Positions 55,493 to 64,000 of a stretch of DNA of 64,000 nt are shown one piece after another; positions within the stretch are counted from its first letter, which is position 1; every line of letters starts with the position of its first letter. This stretch comes from Chloroflexota bacterium. GTDB lineage: Bacteria > Chloroflexota > Limnocylindria > P2-11E. The notes under the pieces are model-generated. The model searched no databases. It saw only the letters and a program-made list of their open reading frames with translations, and was not told the origin of the DNA. The stretch lies in assembly GCA_005882255.1 (NCBI GenBank), contig VBEZ01000166.1:1-64000 (forward strand), in the 5' to 3' direction. A program made the translations under genes and the position numbers.

Positions 55493-57768
55493 CTAGTCGC
55501 TCAGGGCCGCGTCGACCGCGTCGCGCACCCGCCCCAGGCGCTGCGGTCGCTCCTTCGCGAACCGCTCGATCCCCGCGAGCAGGTGCTGCGGCGACAGGTG
55601 CGCCTCCGCGATGACCTCGTCCACCGTCCCACCGGTGCGCCAGCGGTCGTCCCAGTCGGACGTGAGCGAGTATTCGGCGACGACAGGATGGTCGATCCAG
55701 TCGCGCATGACGCGGCGGGCGCGGTTGCTGATGACCATCGCATCAACGCGGTCCGCGGCCGATGCGATCTCGTCGCGGTAGCGCTGATCCTGCAGGGCGA
55801 AGAGCTGCGGGCTGATCGCGGCGACGATCTTCACGTTGAGCCCGCGTTCGTCGAGCTGCGGCAGGATCTTCACGAGGTTGGCGGTCGTCGACGTGCCCTG
55901 CACGAAGATGGTCCCCATCCGCGGCCGGCCGGCGCGATAACGGCGGATGAAGTACGCGCCGCGCGCGGCCGCGAAGTGCGAGTCCATCCCGAGCGCCGCG
56001 CGGTCCGGGATGTCGACATTCGGCCGCGTGAGGTGTAGCGCGACGATCGGCGCCTTCTGGCGCAGCGCGGCCCCGAGCACGACCGGGACCTCGTTGTACT
56101 CCCAGGGATGCACGTCGATGACGGCGCCATCGGGGAAGAGCTGCGTCACGCCCGTCTCGAAGATGCCGAAATGCGTTCGCGAGTCCTCGGCCGTCTCCGG
56201 GCCCGAGTGTCCGGCGACCCACAGCACCTTTCCGACGCGCAGCTCGCAGTCCTGCGCGAGCTGGCTGAAGAGCCGCATCTCGCCGTACTTGAGGTAGGAG
56301 AACGCGCCGTAGGTCGAGCATGCGCCCCAGAAGCCGTTGAATTCCGTGAACGGATCCGCCGCGAGGTTCACCGAGGCGATGCCGCACGCGACGCCGGAGT
56401 TGGTGAACTCGGTGATCTGCTGCGGCAGGAGCGCGCCGTGGACGTTCGTGTCGCGCTGGTACCAGCCCCAGCCCGGATCTTCGCAAAGGTGTTGACCCAC
56501 GAGCCCCAGGTCGCGAGCGCCGCGCGGTTCGGTCTCTTCTCGCCGGGCTTCGCCCACATCGCCTCCGGGTAGCGCTCGTAGTCGCAGATGCGCTCGTCCT
56601 TGAAGATGTCCTTCGCGCGGCCGCCGAGGAAGAACGTCGGGACCTCATCCGGGACCGTGCCGGCGATCTCCACCAGGCGATCGGCGAGGTAGTCGCTCAC
56701 GTCGCGCCGCATGTGGAGCACGGAGGCGGCGATCTCGAGGTTCCGGCGCGCCTGCGCGCGCATGGCTACGCCGTCCTTCGGTGCCTCCTGGTCCACGCCT
56801 TCGTATTCGACGCCGTATTTCTTTTGAAAATCTTTGCGCAGCTGCCAGAAGAGCTCGCTGTTCATCGCGTGCGCGGTCCCATGCGACGCGTAGTCGTACT
56901 TGAGGTAGCCGCGGCCCTTGCGCGTGCGGAACCAGCCGACGCTCGGAACGCGCTCCGGATTGTCGCCACGCGCGGCTTCGAGCACGACCTTCGTGACGTC
57001 GTCCCACTCGCTGCCCTGTTCGGTGCCGACGACGCGCCAGCCGTACGGCTCGAACCAGTCGCGCGGTCCGCCGTGCACGACGCTCGACACCGCATTCACG
57101 TCGATGCCGAAGTCGTTCCAGTCGAGAAGGAACACCAGGTTCGAAAGACCCAGGCCCCAGGCCGAGTTGCGGGTCTCGTGGCTCGCGCCCGGCGTGAGCC
57201 CGCCTTCGCCCTCGACCGCGAACACTTTGACCTCCTCGGCGCCCGCGATCTTCAGCGCGACGGCCTCGCCGACCGTCGGCGGCATACCGTGGCCGGACGG
57301 TCCGGTGTTCCACTTGAGGAACAGCGTCTTGCCGGCCATCTCCGCATGACCAGGAAGGCCGCCGTGGCGGCGCAACCCCAGGAGGTCCTCCCAGGTCAGC
57401 GCGAACTTCCCGTCGAACGGGAACGCGTAGCGCTCGTCAGGTGTGCGCTCGTGCCGTACGCGCAGCGCTTCGTTGAGCGTCGCGAGGGTCGCGTAGATGA
57501 GCGGCACCGTGTGACCCGCCGAAAGGATGAAACGATCGCCGAACGGGCGCCACGGCCGCCGCAGATCCCAGCGCATCGCGCCGGACAACATGAGCGCCAG
57601 TAGCAGATGGACCTTCGAGCGCGAGCCGCCGGGATGACCGCTCTGCCGGTAGTTCAGCGACAGGTCGATGAATTCGTCGACGACGTCCTTCGTGACCTCC
57701 CACAGCGGGAACGCCGATGCGGAGTCGGTGAAGAGGCGCTCGACCTCGGAAGCGACGGTGCGAGCCAC
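55493..57768 (-). CDS. Transketolase-like thiamine-dependent enzyme, split by a frameshift
   Basis: 5' part in ORF 56368..57912 (NYRQSGHPGGSRSKVHLLLALMLSGAMRWDLRRPWRPFGDRFILSAGH...GNPxx...WGSWVNTFAKI), 3' part in ORF 55493..56557 (DPGWGWYQRDTNVHGALLPQQITEFTNSGVACGIASVNLAADPF...). Confidence 0.85.
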
Positions 57769-57795
57769 AGGGCTTTTTGTAGCACCATTTGCGCC

Positions 57796-58470
57796 GTGAG
57801 CGACGGCGCGCGCGCGATACCCGAGACCGTCCGGATCTCCAGCGAGGGCGAGACGCTCCAGGCCGATCTGTACGGCGCGCTCCCGTCGCGGCGCGCTGCG
57901 ATCCTCGTGCACGGCCAGCAGTGGGATGCCAGCGGTTGGGGTGAGGTCGCGTCACGCTGCGTCGCGCTTGGTGTCCCGGCGCTGGCGCTCAACCTGCGCG
58001 GCTACGACGGCTCGACGGGCAAGACGAACCGTTGGTCATCAGGCAGCTCGCGAGATGAGTTCCTGGCGGGCGAGCCGTGGTCGCCGGTTGCGGATCTGCG
58101 CGCGGCGAAGGCCTTGCTGCGCGACCGCGGCGCGCGCGAGATCGCGCTGGTCGGCGCATCGATGGGCGGCCACGCGATCCTCGCCTCGAGCTTCGAGGCC
58201 GACGTGGAATCCATCGTCTCGGTGTCGGCCCCCGTCACCGCCGTCCCGGACGCGCTGTCGCGCCGCATCAGCGGGCGCAAGCTGTTCGTGTGCGCCGACC
58301 GCGACTCGCTCGGAGCGGCGCCGCACGTCCTCCATTGCTTCGATGTCGTTTCGGCGCCGAAGACGCTGCTCATGTTCGGCGGGAGCGAGCATTCGCGTGG
58401 GATGTTCGCGGCGCCCTACGGACCGGAAGCGGTGGACGCGATCGTCGACTTCGTGGTGCGAGGGATCTGA
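57796..58470 (+). CDS. Alpha/beta hydrolase
   Basis: AAILVHGQQWDASGWGEVASRCVALGVPALALNLRGYDGS; IALVGASMGGHAIL (GxSxG). Confidence 0.88.
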   Translation: MSDGARAIPETVRISSEGETLQADLYGALPSRRAAILVHGQQWDASGWGEVASRCVALGVPALALNLRGYDGSTGKTNRWSSGSSRDEFLAGEPWSPVADLRAAKALLRDRGAREIALVGASMGGHAILASSFEADVESIVSVSAPVTAVPDALSRRISGRKLFVCADRDSLGAAPHVLHCFDVVSAPKTLLMFGGSEHSRGMFAAPYGPEAVDAIVDFVVRGI

Positions 58471-58727
58471 TGCCGGCGCGGGTCAACCCCGATGTGCCCG
58501 GCGAGCCGCTCCTGCTCCGACGCACCGGCAAGCGGCTTCGGGCGCTGCGCCGAAAGCGTGGGCTCACCATGGCGCAGCTCGGCGCCGACAAGCGCGGCCG
58601 CGTCTACTTCGAGCGGCAGTACGTGTGGAAGATGGAGACGGGCCGCGTCGCGCCATCGCTCGCCGCACTCGCGCATTTCGCGCGCCGGCTTGACGTCACG
58701 TTGTCCGAGCTCCTGCGGGGGATCTGA
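58470..58727 (+). CDS. XRE-type helix-turn-helix protein
   Basis: GKRLRALRRKRGLTMAQLGADKRGRVYFERQYVWKMETGRVAPSLAALAHFARRLDVTLSELLRG. Confidence 0.85.
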   Translation: MPARVNPDVPGEPLLLRRTGKRLRALRRKRGLTMAQLGADKRGRVYFERQYVWKMETGRVAPSLAALAHFARRLDVTLSELLRGI

Positions 58728-59280
58728 CCACGCGGATGACGTCGGCGATCCGCTTCGCGCGCGTTTCCGGTCTCTTCGCCGTGACGAGCATTCGTAGGTG
58801 TTCCTTCTTGCGGCCGGGCGTCAGCGCGTCGAACTTCCGCATTCCCGCGGCGCCCAACGCGTGTCGCAGATCCTCCGGAACCTCTATCGCCTCGACGCTG
58901 TCGAGAAGCGTCCACGAACCATCTCGCTTCGCGGCCGCGATCTTCGCCAGTCCCGCAGGCTGCATCCGCCCCTCTTTCAGGAGGCGAGCGATCCGGACCT
59001 TGTTCGTGCGCGACCACCCGCTTCCGCGCCTCCGAGGCGTGAAGAGCAGTCCGGTGCGCTCGTCGTCGAGCGGCTTGTTCAGGCTGTCGATCCAGCCGTA
59101 GCACAGGGCATCCGGGACGGACTCCTCGTAGGTGAGTCGCGCTTTGCCGGTCGCGGCCTTGTACGCGACGAGCCACACGCCAGGCCCCTTGTCATGGTGG
59201 TCGCGCAGCCACCGGCGCCACTCGGCGACCGTCTTCGCGTGGAAGCGTGGAAAGTCGGCTGCGGCGGTGGGACGGGTCAG
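58696..59280 (-). CDS. YdeI/OmpD-associated family protein (probable CTG start at 59280)
   Basis: DFPRFHAKTVAEWRRWLRDHHDKGPGVWLVAYKAATGKARLTYEESVPDALCYGWIDSLNKPLDDERTGLLFTPRRRGSGWSRTNK. Confidence 0.82.
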   Translation of the reverse strand: MTRPTAAADFPRFHAKTVAEWRRWLRDHHDKGPGVWLVAYKAATGKARLTYEESVPDALCYGWIDSLNKPLDDERTGLLFTPRRRGSGWSRTNKVRIARLLKEGRMQPAGLAKIAAAKRDGSWTLLDSVEAIEVPEDLRHALGAAGMRKFDALTPGRKKEHLRMLVTAKRPETRAKRIADVIRVVRSPAGARTT

Positions 59281-60425
59281 GCCGTCCGAGCTTCCTCGCG
59301 GGATCTCACGTGCGCGAGCGGCAACGTGACACGGAAGGTCGTTCCCGCGCCGGCGTTGCGCTCGGCCCAGAGCCGACCGTGATGCCGTGACACGATCTCG
59401 CGGCTGATGTAGAGGCCGAGGCCGAGACCACCCACGTGATCGGCGCGCGGGTCGGGCGACCGGTAGAAAAGACCGAAGATCTTCTCCACTTCACCAGGCG
59501 CCACGCCGATGCCCTCATCGCGTACCGAGACGACCGCATTCGCGCCGTTCACCTGGAGCGACATCTCGATGTGGCCGGTCTCCGGCGAGTACTTGATCGC
59601 GTTGCTGACGAGGTTCTCGAGGACCTGCTCGATGCGATCCCGGTCGGCGACGATGGGGGCCGTTCCGTCGATCTGCGTGGCGATCTCGTGGGCGTTACTG
59701 AGAAGGCGCATCCGCTCGGCGACCTCGCGGACGACCTCGGCGAGATCGATCTCGGCGAGGCGCATCTCGACCCGACCCTGCTCCAGCCGGGACACGTCGA
59801 GGAGCTCGTCGATCAGCCGGGCGAGCTTCTTCGACTGCCGGCTCGCCATCTCGAGCGTCTCGTCCGCCTTCTGCGCCTCCTGGCGCCAGGCGGCGGGCAC
59901 CTCCGTCGCACCGCTGAGGCGTGACATGCGGCGCCTCGCGATCTGCATGAAGCCACTCACGGCGGTAAGTGGTGTCCGCAGCTCGTGCGACGCCATGGAC
60001 AGGAACTGCGTCTTCAGCCGGTCGAGCTGCTCCAGCTCGACGAGGCGCTGTCGCAGCTGACGTCGCTCGAGCGCGCGCCCGATCGTCGCGCGCAGCTCGT
60101 CCACGTCGGAAGGCTTGATGAGATAGTCGTACGCGCCGCCGCGGAGCGCGGCGACCGCCGACTCGAGCGACGCGTATCCGGTCAACATGATCGACACCGT
60201 GTCGGGCCAGAGCTTCTGCGTCTCGCGGAGGATCTCGATCCCATCAAGGTCGTCGAGCCGCAGGTCGGTGAGCACGATGTCGAACTCGTGCTGCCGGAGC
60301 TCTTCCAAGGCTGCCATGCCGCTCGTGACGGCCGTGACCTCGTTCCCGTCGAGCTCGAGGATGGCCTTGATCGTCGTCGCGACGCTCTGCTCGTCGTCGA
60401 CGACGAGGACCTTATTGTTCGGCAT
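59277..60425 (-). CDS. Receiver domain - histidine kinase
   Basis: VLVVDDEQSVATTIKAILELDG...DIVLTDLRLDDLDGIEIL...[23 protein letters not shown]...DEGIGVAPGEVEKIF...GLGLGLYISREIV. Confidence 0.93.
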   Translation of the reverse strand: MPNNKVLVVDDEQSVATTIKAILELDGNEVTAVTSGMAALEELRQHEFDIVLTDLRLDDLDGIEILRETQKLWPDTVSIMLTGYASLESAVAALRGGAYDYLIKPSDVDELRATIGRALERRQLRQRLVELEQLDRLKTQFLSMASHELRTPLTAVSGFMQIARRRMSRLSGATEVPAAWRQEAQKADETLEMASRQSKKLARLIDELLDVSRLEQGRVEMRLAEIDLAEVVREVAERMRLLSNAHEIATQIDGTAPIVADRDRIEQVLENLVSNAIKYSPETGHIEMSLQVNGANAVVSVRDEGIGVAPGEVEKIFGLFYRSPDPRADHVGGLGLGLYISREIVSRHHGRLWAERNAGAGTTFRVTLPLAHVRSREEARTA

Positions 60426-62454
60426 CGACCGGCGGTCCCGCGACCGGAAGCGTGATCGTGAACGTCGTGCCCTGACCGGGACGACTGCGCACCTTCAGCG
60501 TGCCGCCGTGCGCCTGCACGACGCCGTGCGAGACCCACAGGCCCAGGCCCGTGCCCTTTTCCATCTTCGTCGAGAAGAACGGCTCGAAGATGCGCGCGAT
60601 CGTTTCTTCGCTCATACCCGCGCCCGTGTCGCGGACGTCGATGCGCACGAGATCGGGCGAAGACGCGTCCATTTCGCCGCCGCCCGTCTGCGTCGCGACG
60701 ATGAGCCGTCCGCCCGTCGGCATCGCCTCCGCGGCGTTGAGGAACAGGTTCAGAAGGACCTGCTTCAGCTGATCGGCCGAGGCGTGGATGAGCGGTAGCG
60801 TGGGCAACAGCTCCTTCTCGATGCGGACGGCGTGTTCGCGTAGACGTTTCGCCACGAGGGTCTCGGCCTCCAGGACCAGCGCGTTCACGTCGGTCGGCCC
60901 CATCGACGTCGTCGGACGGTAGAAGCCCAGCATCTGCCTGAGGATGCGCGACATGCGCTGCGTCTCGCGCGTCGCGATGTCGAGGAAGGACCGCTGGGGC
61001 GACCCCTCGGGCACCGCGCGGCTCAGGAGATAGAGCGAGTTTTGCACGGCCTCGAGCGGATTGTTGATCTCGTGTGCGATCGAGGCCGCGAGACGGCCGG
61101 TGGCCGCGAGCTTCTCCGTGTCGAACAGCACCTGCTCGAGCCGGCGCCGCTCCAGCTCGCGCAAGCGGCCGACGTCCTGCATGGCTGAGACGGTCGCCAC
61201 GATGGAACCGTGCGGCCCGGGCACGTCCGCGGCGGTGACCTCCATCTCGAGGTGCTCTTCGGTCTCCGGATCGGTGAGCATGACCTCGCCGCGCTTCGTC
61301 GTCGACGGCTCGAGGCGAAGCTGCGAGAGGAACGATGTGAAGCGCGCATCGTTGGCGAACGCGATCTGGTCGTGGCGACCGCTGTCGCGCGTCGGCGAGA
61401 AGAGATGCTGGGCCGCGGCGTTCAGGGTGATGATCTGATTGTCGTTGTCGACCACGATGATCGGGTTCGGGACGCTGCGGAGCACGAGGTCGAGCCGGTC
61501 GCGCTCGGCGCGGATCTGCAGGTCCGCGGTCTGGATGCGCTCGGCGCTCCTCGCGAGCTCCTCGGTCATGTGGCGGATGTCGGTGACGTCCTTCAGGACC
61601 GAGACGACGCCGCGCTCACCGATCCGGTGGTTCAGCGCCGGCATCGTGATCACCTCGTAGATGAGCTCGGTGCCTTCGACCGGGTCGACGAGCGTGACCT
61701 CGCGGTTCGTCGCGCGGCTCGCGGTGTCGAGGTTCCAGGCCGACAGCGCCGCGGTGAAGAGGAAGTTGTTCATCCACACCGCGCGACGTTTACCCGCCGA
61801 CTCCTCGTCGCTCGAGCGGAAGAGATGCTCCGCGCGACGGTTGAGGTGGAGGATGTCGTTCTGGGCGTCCGTCACGAGCACGGGGTCCGCGACGGAGTTC
61901 ACCATCCACCACAGCCACTCCTTCTCGACGGCGTGGGATTCGCTCGCGCGACGGAGCACCTGCACGTCCTGCTCGCGCGTGAGCGCGGCGCTCGCCTGCC
62001 GCGCGAACGGGACGAGCCGCTCCAGGTCGACGTCGCCAACACCGCCCTTCCGCGAGAGCAGCACGACCGCTCGCGGTCCGTCGCTGCGTCCGCTGGCCGA
62101 GCGGAGCGGCGCGGCGACGAAGCCGCCGATGCCCATGTCGGCCAGCGTGGCGCCGGTGTTCGCGTCGAGCGTCACCCCGTCGCCCGGCTCGACGCGCTGC
62201 GGTGCGCCGGTGCGCAGCGCGACCACGAGCGGGTTGTCGGAGCCCGCGACGCCGACCGCGAGCCGGCGCGCCTGATCGTCCGTGACGTTCCAGCCGAACA
62301 GCCCGCGCAGCGACGCGGACGGCTCGTCGTACACGAGGACGACCGCTTTGTCGTAGCCCAGACCGCGCACGAGATCGTCGAGCATCGGCTCGAGCGTCTC
62401 GCGCGGGTCACGACCGCCGGCGTTTTCCCGCTGCGGCTCGACGAGGTCTCGCAT
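60412..62454 (-). CDS. GAF/PAS-domain sensor histidine kinase (NtrB-like)
   Basis: SVADPVLVTDAQNDILHLNRRAEHLF; SVPNPIIVVDNDNQIITLNAAAQHLF; ATGRLAASIAHEINNPLEAVQNSLYLL; DTGAGMSEETIARIFEPFFSTKMEKGTGLGLWVSHGVV. Confidence 0.93.
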   Translation of the reverse strand: MRDLVEPQRENAGGRDPRETLEPMLDDLVRGLGYDKAVVLVYDEPSASLRGLFGWNVTDDQARRLAVGVAGSDNPLVVALRTGAPQRVEPGDGVTLDANTGATLADMGIGGFVAAPLRSASGRSDGPRAVVLLSRKGGVGDVDLERLVPFARQASAALTREQDVQVLRRASESHAVEKEWLWWMVNSVADPVLVTDAQNDILHLNRRAEHLFRSSDEESAGKRRAVWMNNFLFTAALSAWNLDTASRATNREVTLVDPVEGTELIYEVITMPALNHRIGERGVVSVLKDVTDIRHMTEELARSAERIQTADLQIRAERDRLDLVLRSVPNPIIVVDNDNQIITLNAAAQHLFSPTRDSGRHDQIAFANDARFTSFLSQLRLEPSTTKRGEVMLTDPETEEHLEMEVTAADVPGPHGSIVATVSAMQDVGRLRELERRRLEQVLFDTEKLAATGRLAASIAHEINNPLEAVQNSLYLLSRAVPEGSPQRSFLDIATRETQRMSRILRQMLGFYRPTTSMGPTDVNALVLEAETLVAKRLREHAVRIEKELLPTLPLIHASADQLKQVLLNLFLNAAEAMPTGGRLIVATQTGGGEMDASSPDLVRIDVRDTGAGMSEETIARIFEPFFSTKMEKGTGLGLWVSHGVVQAHGGTLKVRSRPGQGTTFTITLPVAGPPVDAEQ

Positions 62455-62468
62455 CGTCGGTCTGCGGC

Positions 62469-62750
62469 TTACCGCTCCTGCGTCGTACGTGCTCGGCTCG
62501 TCGCGGCGTCCACGGAGCCCGCGCCGGCACCCAGCGTTCCGGTCGCCTGGCGCGGCGAAAGCCCAAGCGCATCGGCGTACCGCAGGTACGTGTCGATCGA
62601 AGCCACGACGACGCGCGCTTCGACGGTGATGAGGTCGATGCCGACGAGCGACACGCGGACCCAGGCATCGATGATGATGCCCTTATCCAGGATGCGGTCG
62701 AGGACATCGATGAGGCTCGAGCCGCCTGGACTGCGTTCAACGACCGCCAT
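62469..62750 (-). CDS. gvpA: Gas vesicle structural protein GvpA
   Basis: [54 protein letters not shown]. Confidence 0.94.
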   Translation of the reverse strand: MAVVERSPGGSSLIDVLDRILDKGIIIDAWVRVSLVGIDLITVEARVVVASIDTYLRYADALGLSPRQATGTLGAGAGSVDAATSRARTTQER

Positions 62751-62753
62751 CTG

Positions 62754-63071
62754 CTAACCCCCTTTTGTCTTGAGCTGTCGCTCGAGCTGCGCGATGCGCG
62801 CCTCGAGGCGCGCGACATCCCCTGCGCCGACCCCGTCAGTCTGGCGCTTGCCACCGAGCGTCGGGTCGTTCCGCCACCAGTTGAGTCCGATCTGCTCGGC
62901 CTTGTCGATCGAGCACACCAGGAGTCGGATGCGGATCGTGAGCAGCTCGACGTTCGCGAGCGACACGCTCACGTCACCCGCGACCACGAGGCCCTTGTCC
63001 AGGACGCGGTCGAGGAGATCGACGAGCGTGGCGGATTGCTGCGCCCCGGGCGACATCCGGCTCATGCTCAT
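62754..63071 (-). CDS. GvpA-family accessory gas vesicle protein (GvpJ/GvpM-like)
   Basis: TLVDLLDRVLDKGLVVAGDVSVSLANVELLTIRIRLLVCSIDKAEQIGLNWW. Confidence 0.88.
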   Translation of the reverse strand: MSMSRMSPGAQQSATLVDLLDRVLDKGLVVAGDVSVSLANVELLTIRIRLLVCSIDKAEQIGLNWWRNDPTLGGKRQTDGVGAGDVARLEARIAQLERQLKTKGG

Positions 63072-63394
63072 GACGCGGCCGCGATCCGGAGCTGGATGTC
63101 ATCGTGGTCGAGCCCGAACTGCTCGGCGATCTCACCGATCTTCTGCTCGAGCCTCATGAGCGCGACGCCGACGCGCTCCACCTCTTCGTCCGTGAGCGTA
63201 TCGCCCTCCATCCGGCGGATCGCCTGCCGTTCGAGCACCTGACGAAGGAATTCCACCAGCGTCAACACCAGACCGGCGAGCCCGCGCTCGATGTCCTCGG
63301 GGGCGAGGTCGATGCGTTCGGGCAGGAGCGAGCGCAGCCGCGCGATCTCCTCCCGCAGCTCGAGCTCGATCTTCGTCGCGTCGGATGTGGTCAT
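63068..63394 (-). CDS. gvpK: Gas vesicle protein GvpK
   Basis: RIDLAPEDIERGLAGLVLTLVEFLRQVLERQAIRRMEGDTLTDEEVERVGVALMRLEQKIGEI. Confidence 0.92.
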   Translation of the reverse strand: MTTSDATKIELELREEIARLRSLLPERIDLAPEDIERGLAGLVLTLVEFLRQVLERQAIRRMEGDTLTDEEVERVGVALMRLEQKIGEIAEQFGLDHDDIQLRIAAAS

Positions 63395-64000
63395 TCGCTC
63401 ACCGCGAACGTATACGGAGCCCAAGGTCCCTGCATGACGGTCGTTACGTCGCCGAGCTGCGCGCCGAGACGTTCCAGGCGCGAACGGAGTCCGTCGATCT
63501 CGTCACGCCTGACCAAGGCGGACATTGAAACGGCCACAGCCGGTCGAGGGCAAATCCGGTGTCGGATGCTGTCTGGCTCGATCGCCAGCTCGCTGAGCAG
63601 GCGGGCAACGATCGCCTCCGCGCGCCGTTCTCGCGCCCGTTCGCCGCGCATCTGCGTGAGGCCCCGCTCGAGGTACGCGCGGCCGCTCGGTGTGGGTACG
63701 CTCGTCGCGCGCGCGAGCACGTCCGGCTCGCGCCAGGCGCAGGTGATCGCGAGCTCGCAGCGATGGCCGAGCCGTATGAGCTGAGCGGCGAGGTCGGCCT
63801 CGCGTAGCGCGAGCCGCGCGTGCAGTGCCTCTTCGTCGGCGAAGACGCTGCCGAAGCGCGCGGGGAGGCAGGGCACCCGCTCGAAGACCGCTTGGACCAC
63901 GCGGTGGTGATCGAGCAGCTCGGCTTCGCCCGCGGCTCGCCCGGCGTCCCACGCCGCCGCGAGGGCCGCGGTGCGCGTTCCCGACACGCTACGCAGACCG
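63391..64000 (-). CDS. Gas vesicle protein GvpL/GvpF, 5' end beyond window
   Basis: LDHHRVVQAVFERVPCLPARFGSVFADEEALHARLALREADLAAQLIRLGHRCELAITCAWREPD...AYLERGL; the part N-terminal of LLDHHRVV expected for GvpF/L is missing. Confidence 0.85.
   Translation of the reverse strand, partial: GLRSVSGTRTAALAAAWDAGRAAGEAELLDHHRVVQAVFERVPCLPARFGSVFADEEALHARLALREADLAAQLIRLGHRCELAITCAWREPDVLARATSVPTPSGRAYLERGLTQMRGERARERRAEAIVARLLSELAIEPDSIRHRICPRPAVAVSMSALVRRDEIDGLRSRLERLGAQLGDVTTVMQGPWAPYTFAVSE

Noticed and set aside
61210-62757. 515-aa plus-strand ORF opposite the sensor kinase and gvpA
   Set aside because: Shadow ORF; the sense strand carries HisKA/HATPase and GvpA motifs
1-64000. CRISPR array, insertion sequence, integrase or prophage
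   Set aside because: No regularly spaced direct repeats, transposase or integrase motifs or phage genes seen in the ORF translations; the only repeat signals are the palindromic elements and intragenic GAF repeats

Overview
This 64 kb, GC-rich, almost fully coding bacterial chromosomal window looks Chloroflexota-like from gene content and style. That taxon is an inference and was not tested. I see no rRNA, CRISPR array, prophage or transposase.

Main blocks, left to right:
- Archaeal-type PEP carboxylase, tRNA-Gly(CCC), a PIG-L deacetylase, a frameshifted NTT/HEAT/cNMP-binding fusion and a Ser/Thr kinase.
- glgA with a GalT-like gene.
- A pyrimidine operon: PyrR leader, pyrR, pyrB, pyrC, carA, carB, MFS transporter, RHH-MazF module, VOC protein, pyrK, pyrD and a cNMP-binding protein.
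- A purine/ureide catabolism island: uricase, OHCU decarboxylase, HIU hydrolase, DUF3830, allantoinase, allantoate amidohydrolase, another amidohydrolase, xanthine dehydrogenase (3 subunits) and adenosine deaminase. A 7-GAF histidine kinase / receiver / receiver-cyclase cluster sits inside it.
- Glucoamylase, KDPG aldolase and a glucose-dehydrogenase-like gene, then pyrE and a frameshifted transketolase.
- The distal part of a gas vesicle operon (gvpF/L, K, J/M, A) running into two histidine kinase genes.

The most interesting signals:
- Locus-specific quasi-palindromic elements at ~31.8 and ~43.4 kb share a core, and a related 135-bp palindrome sits in frame inside pyrC. A fourth, different palindrome lies at the start of a lipoprotein ORF.
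- A tandem ARG-box pair overlaps an apparently leaderless carA promoter.
- A TANNNT-type -10 motif lies 6-9 nt before many start codons, including a symmetric divergent promoter.
- Several genes are best explained by CTG start codons.
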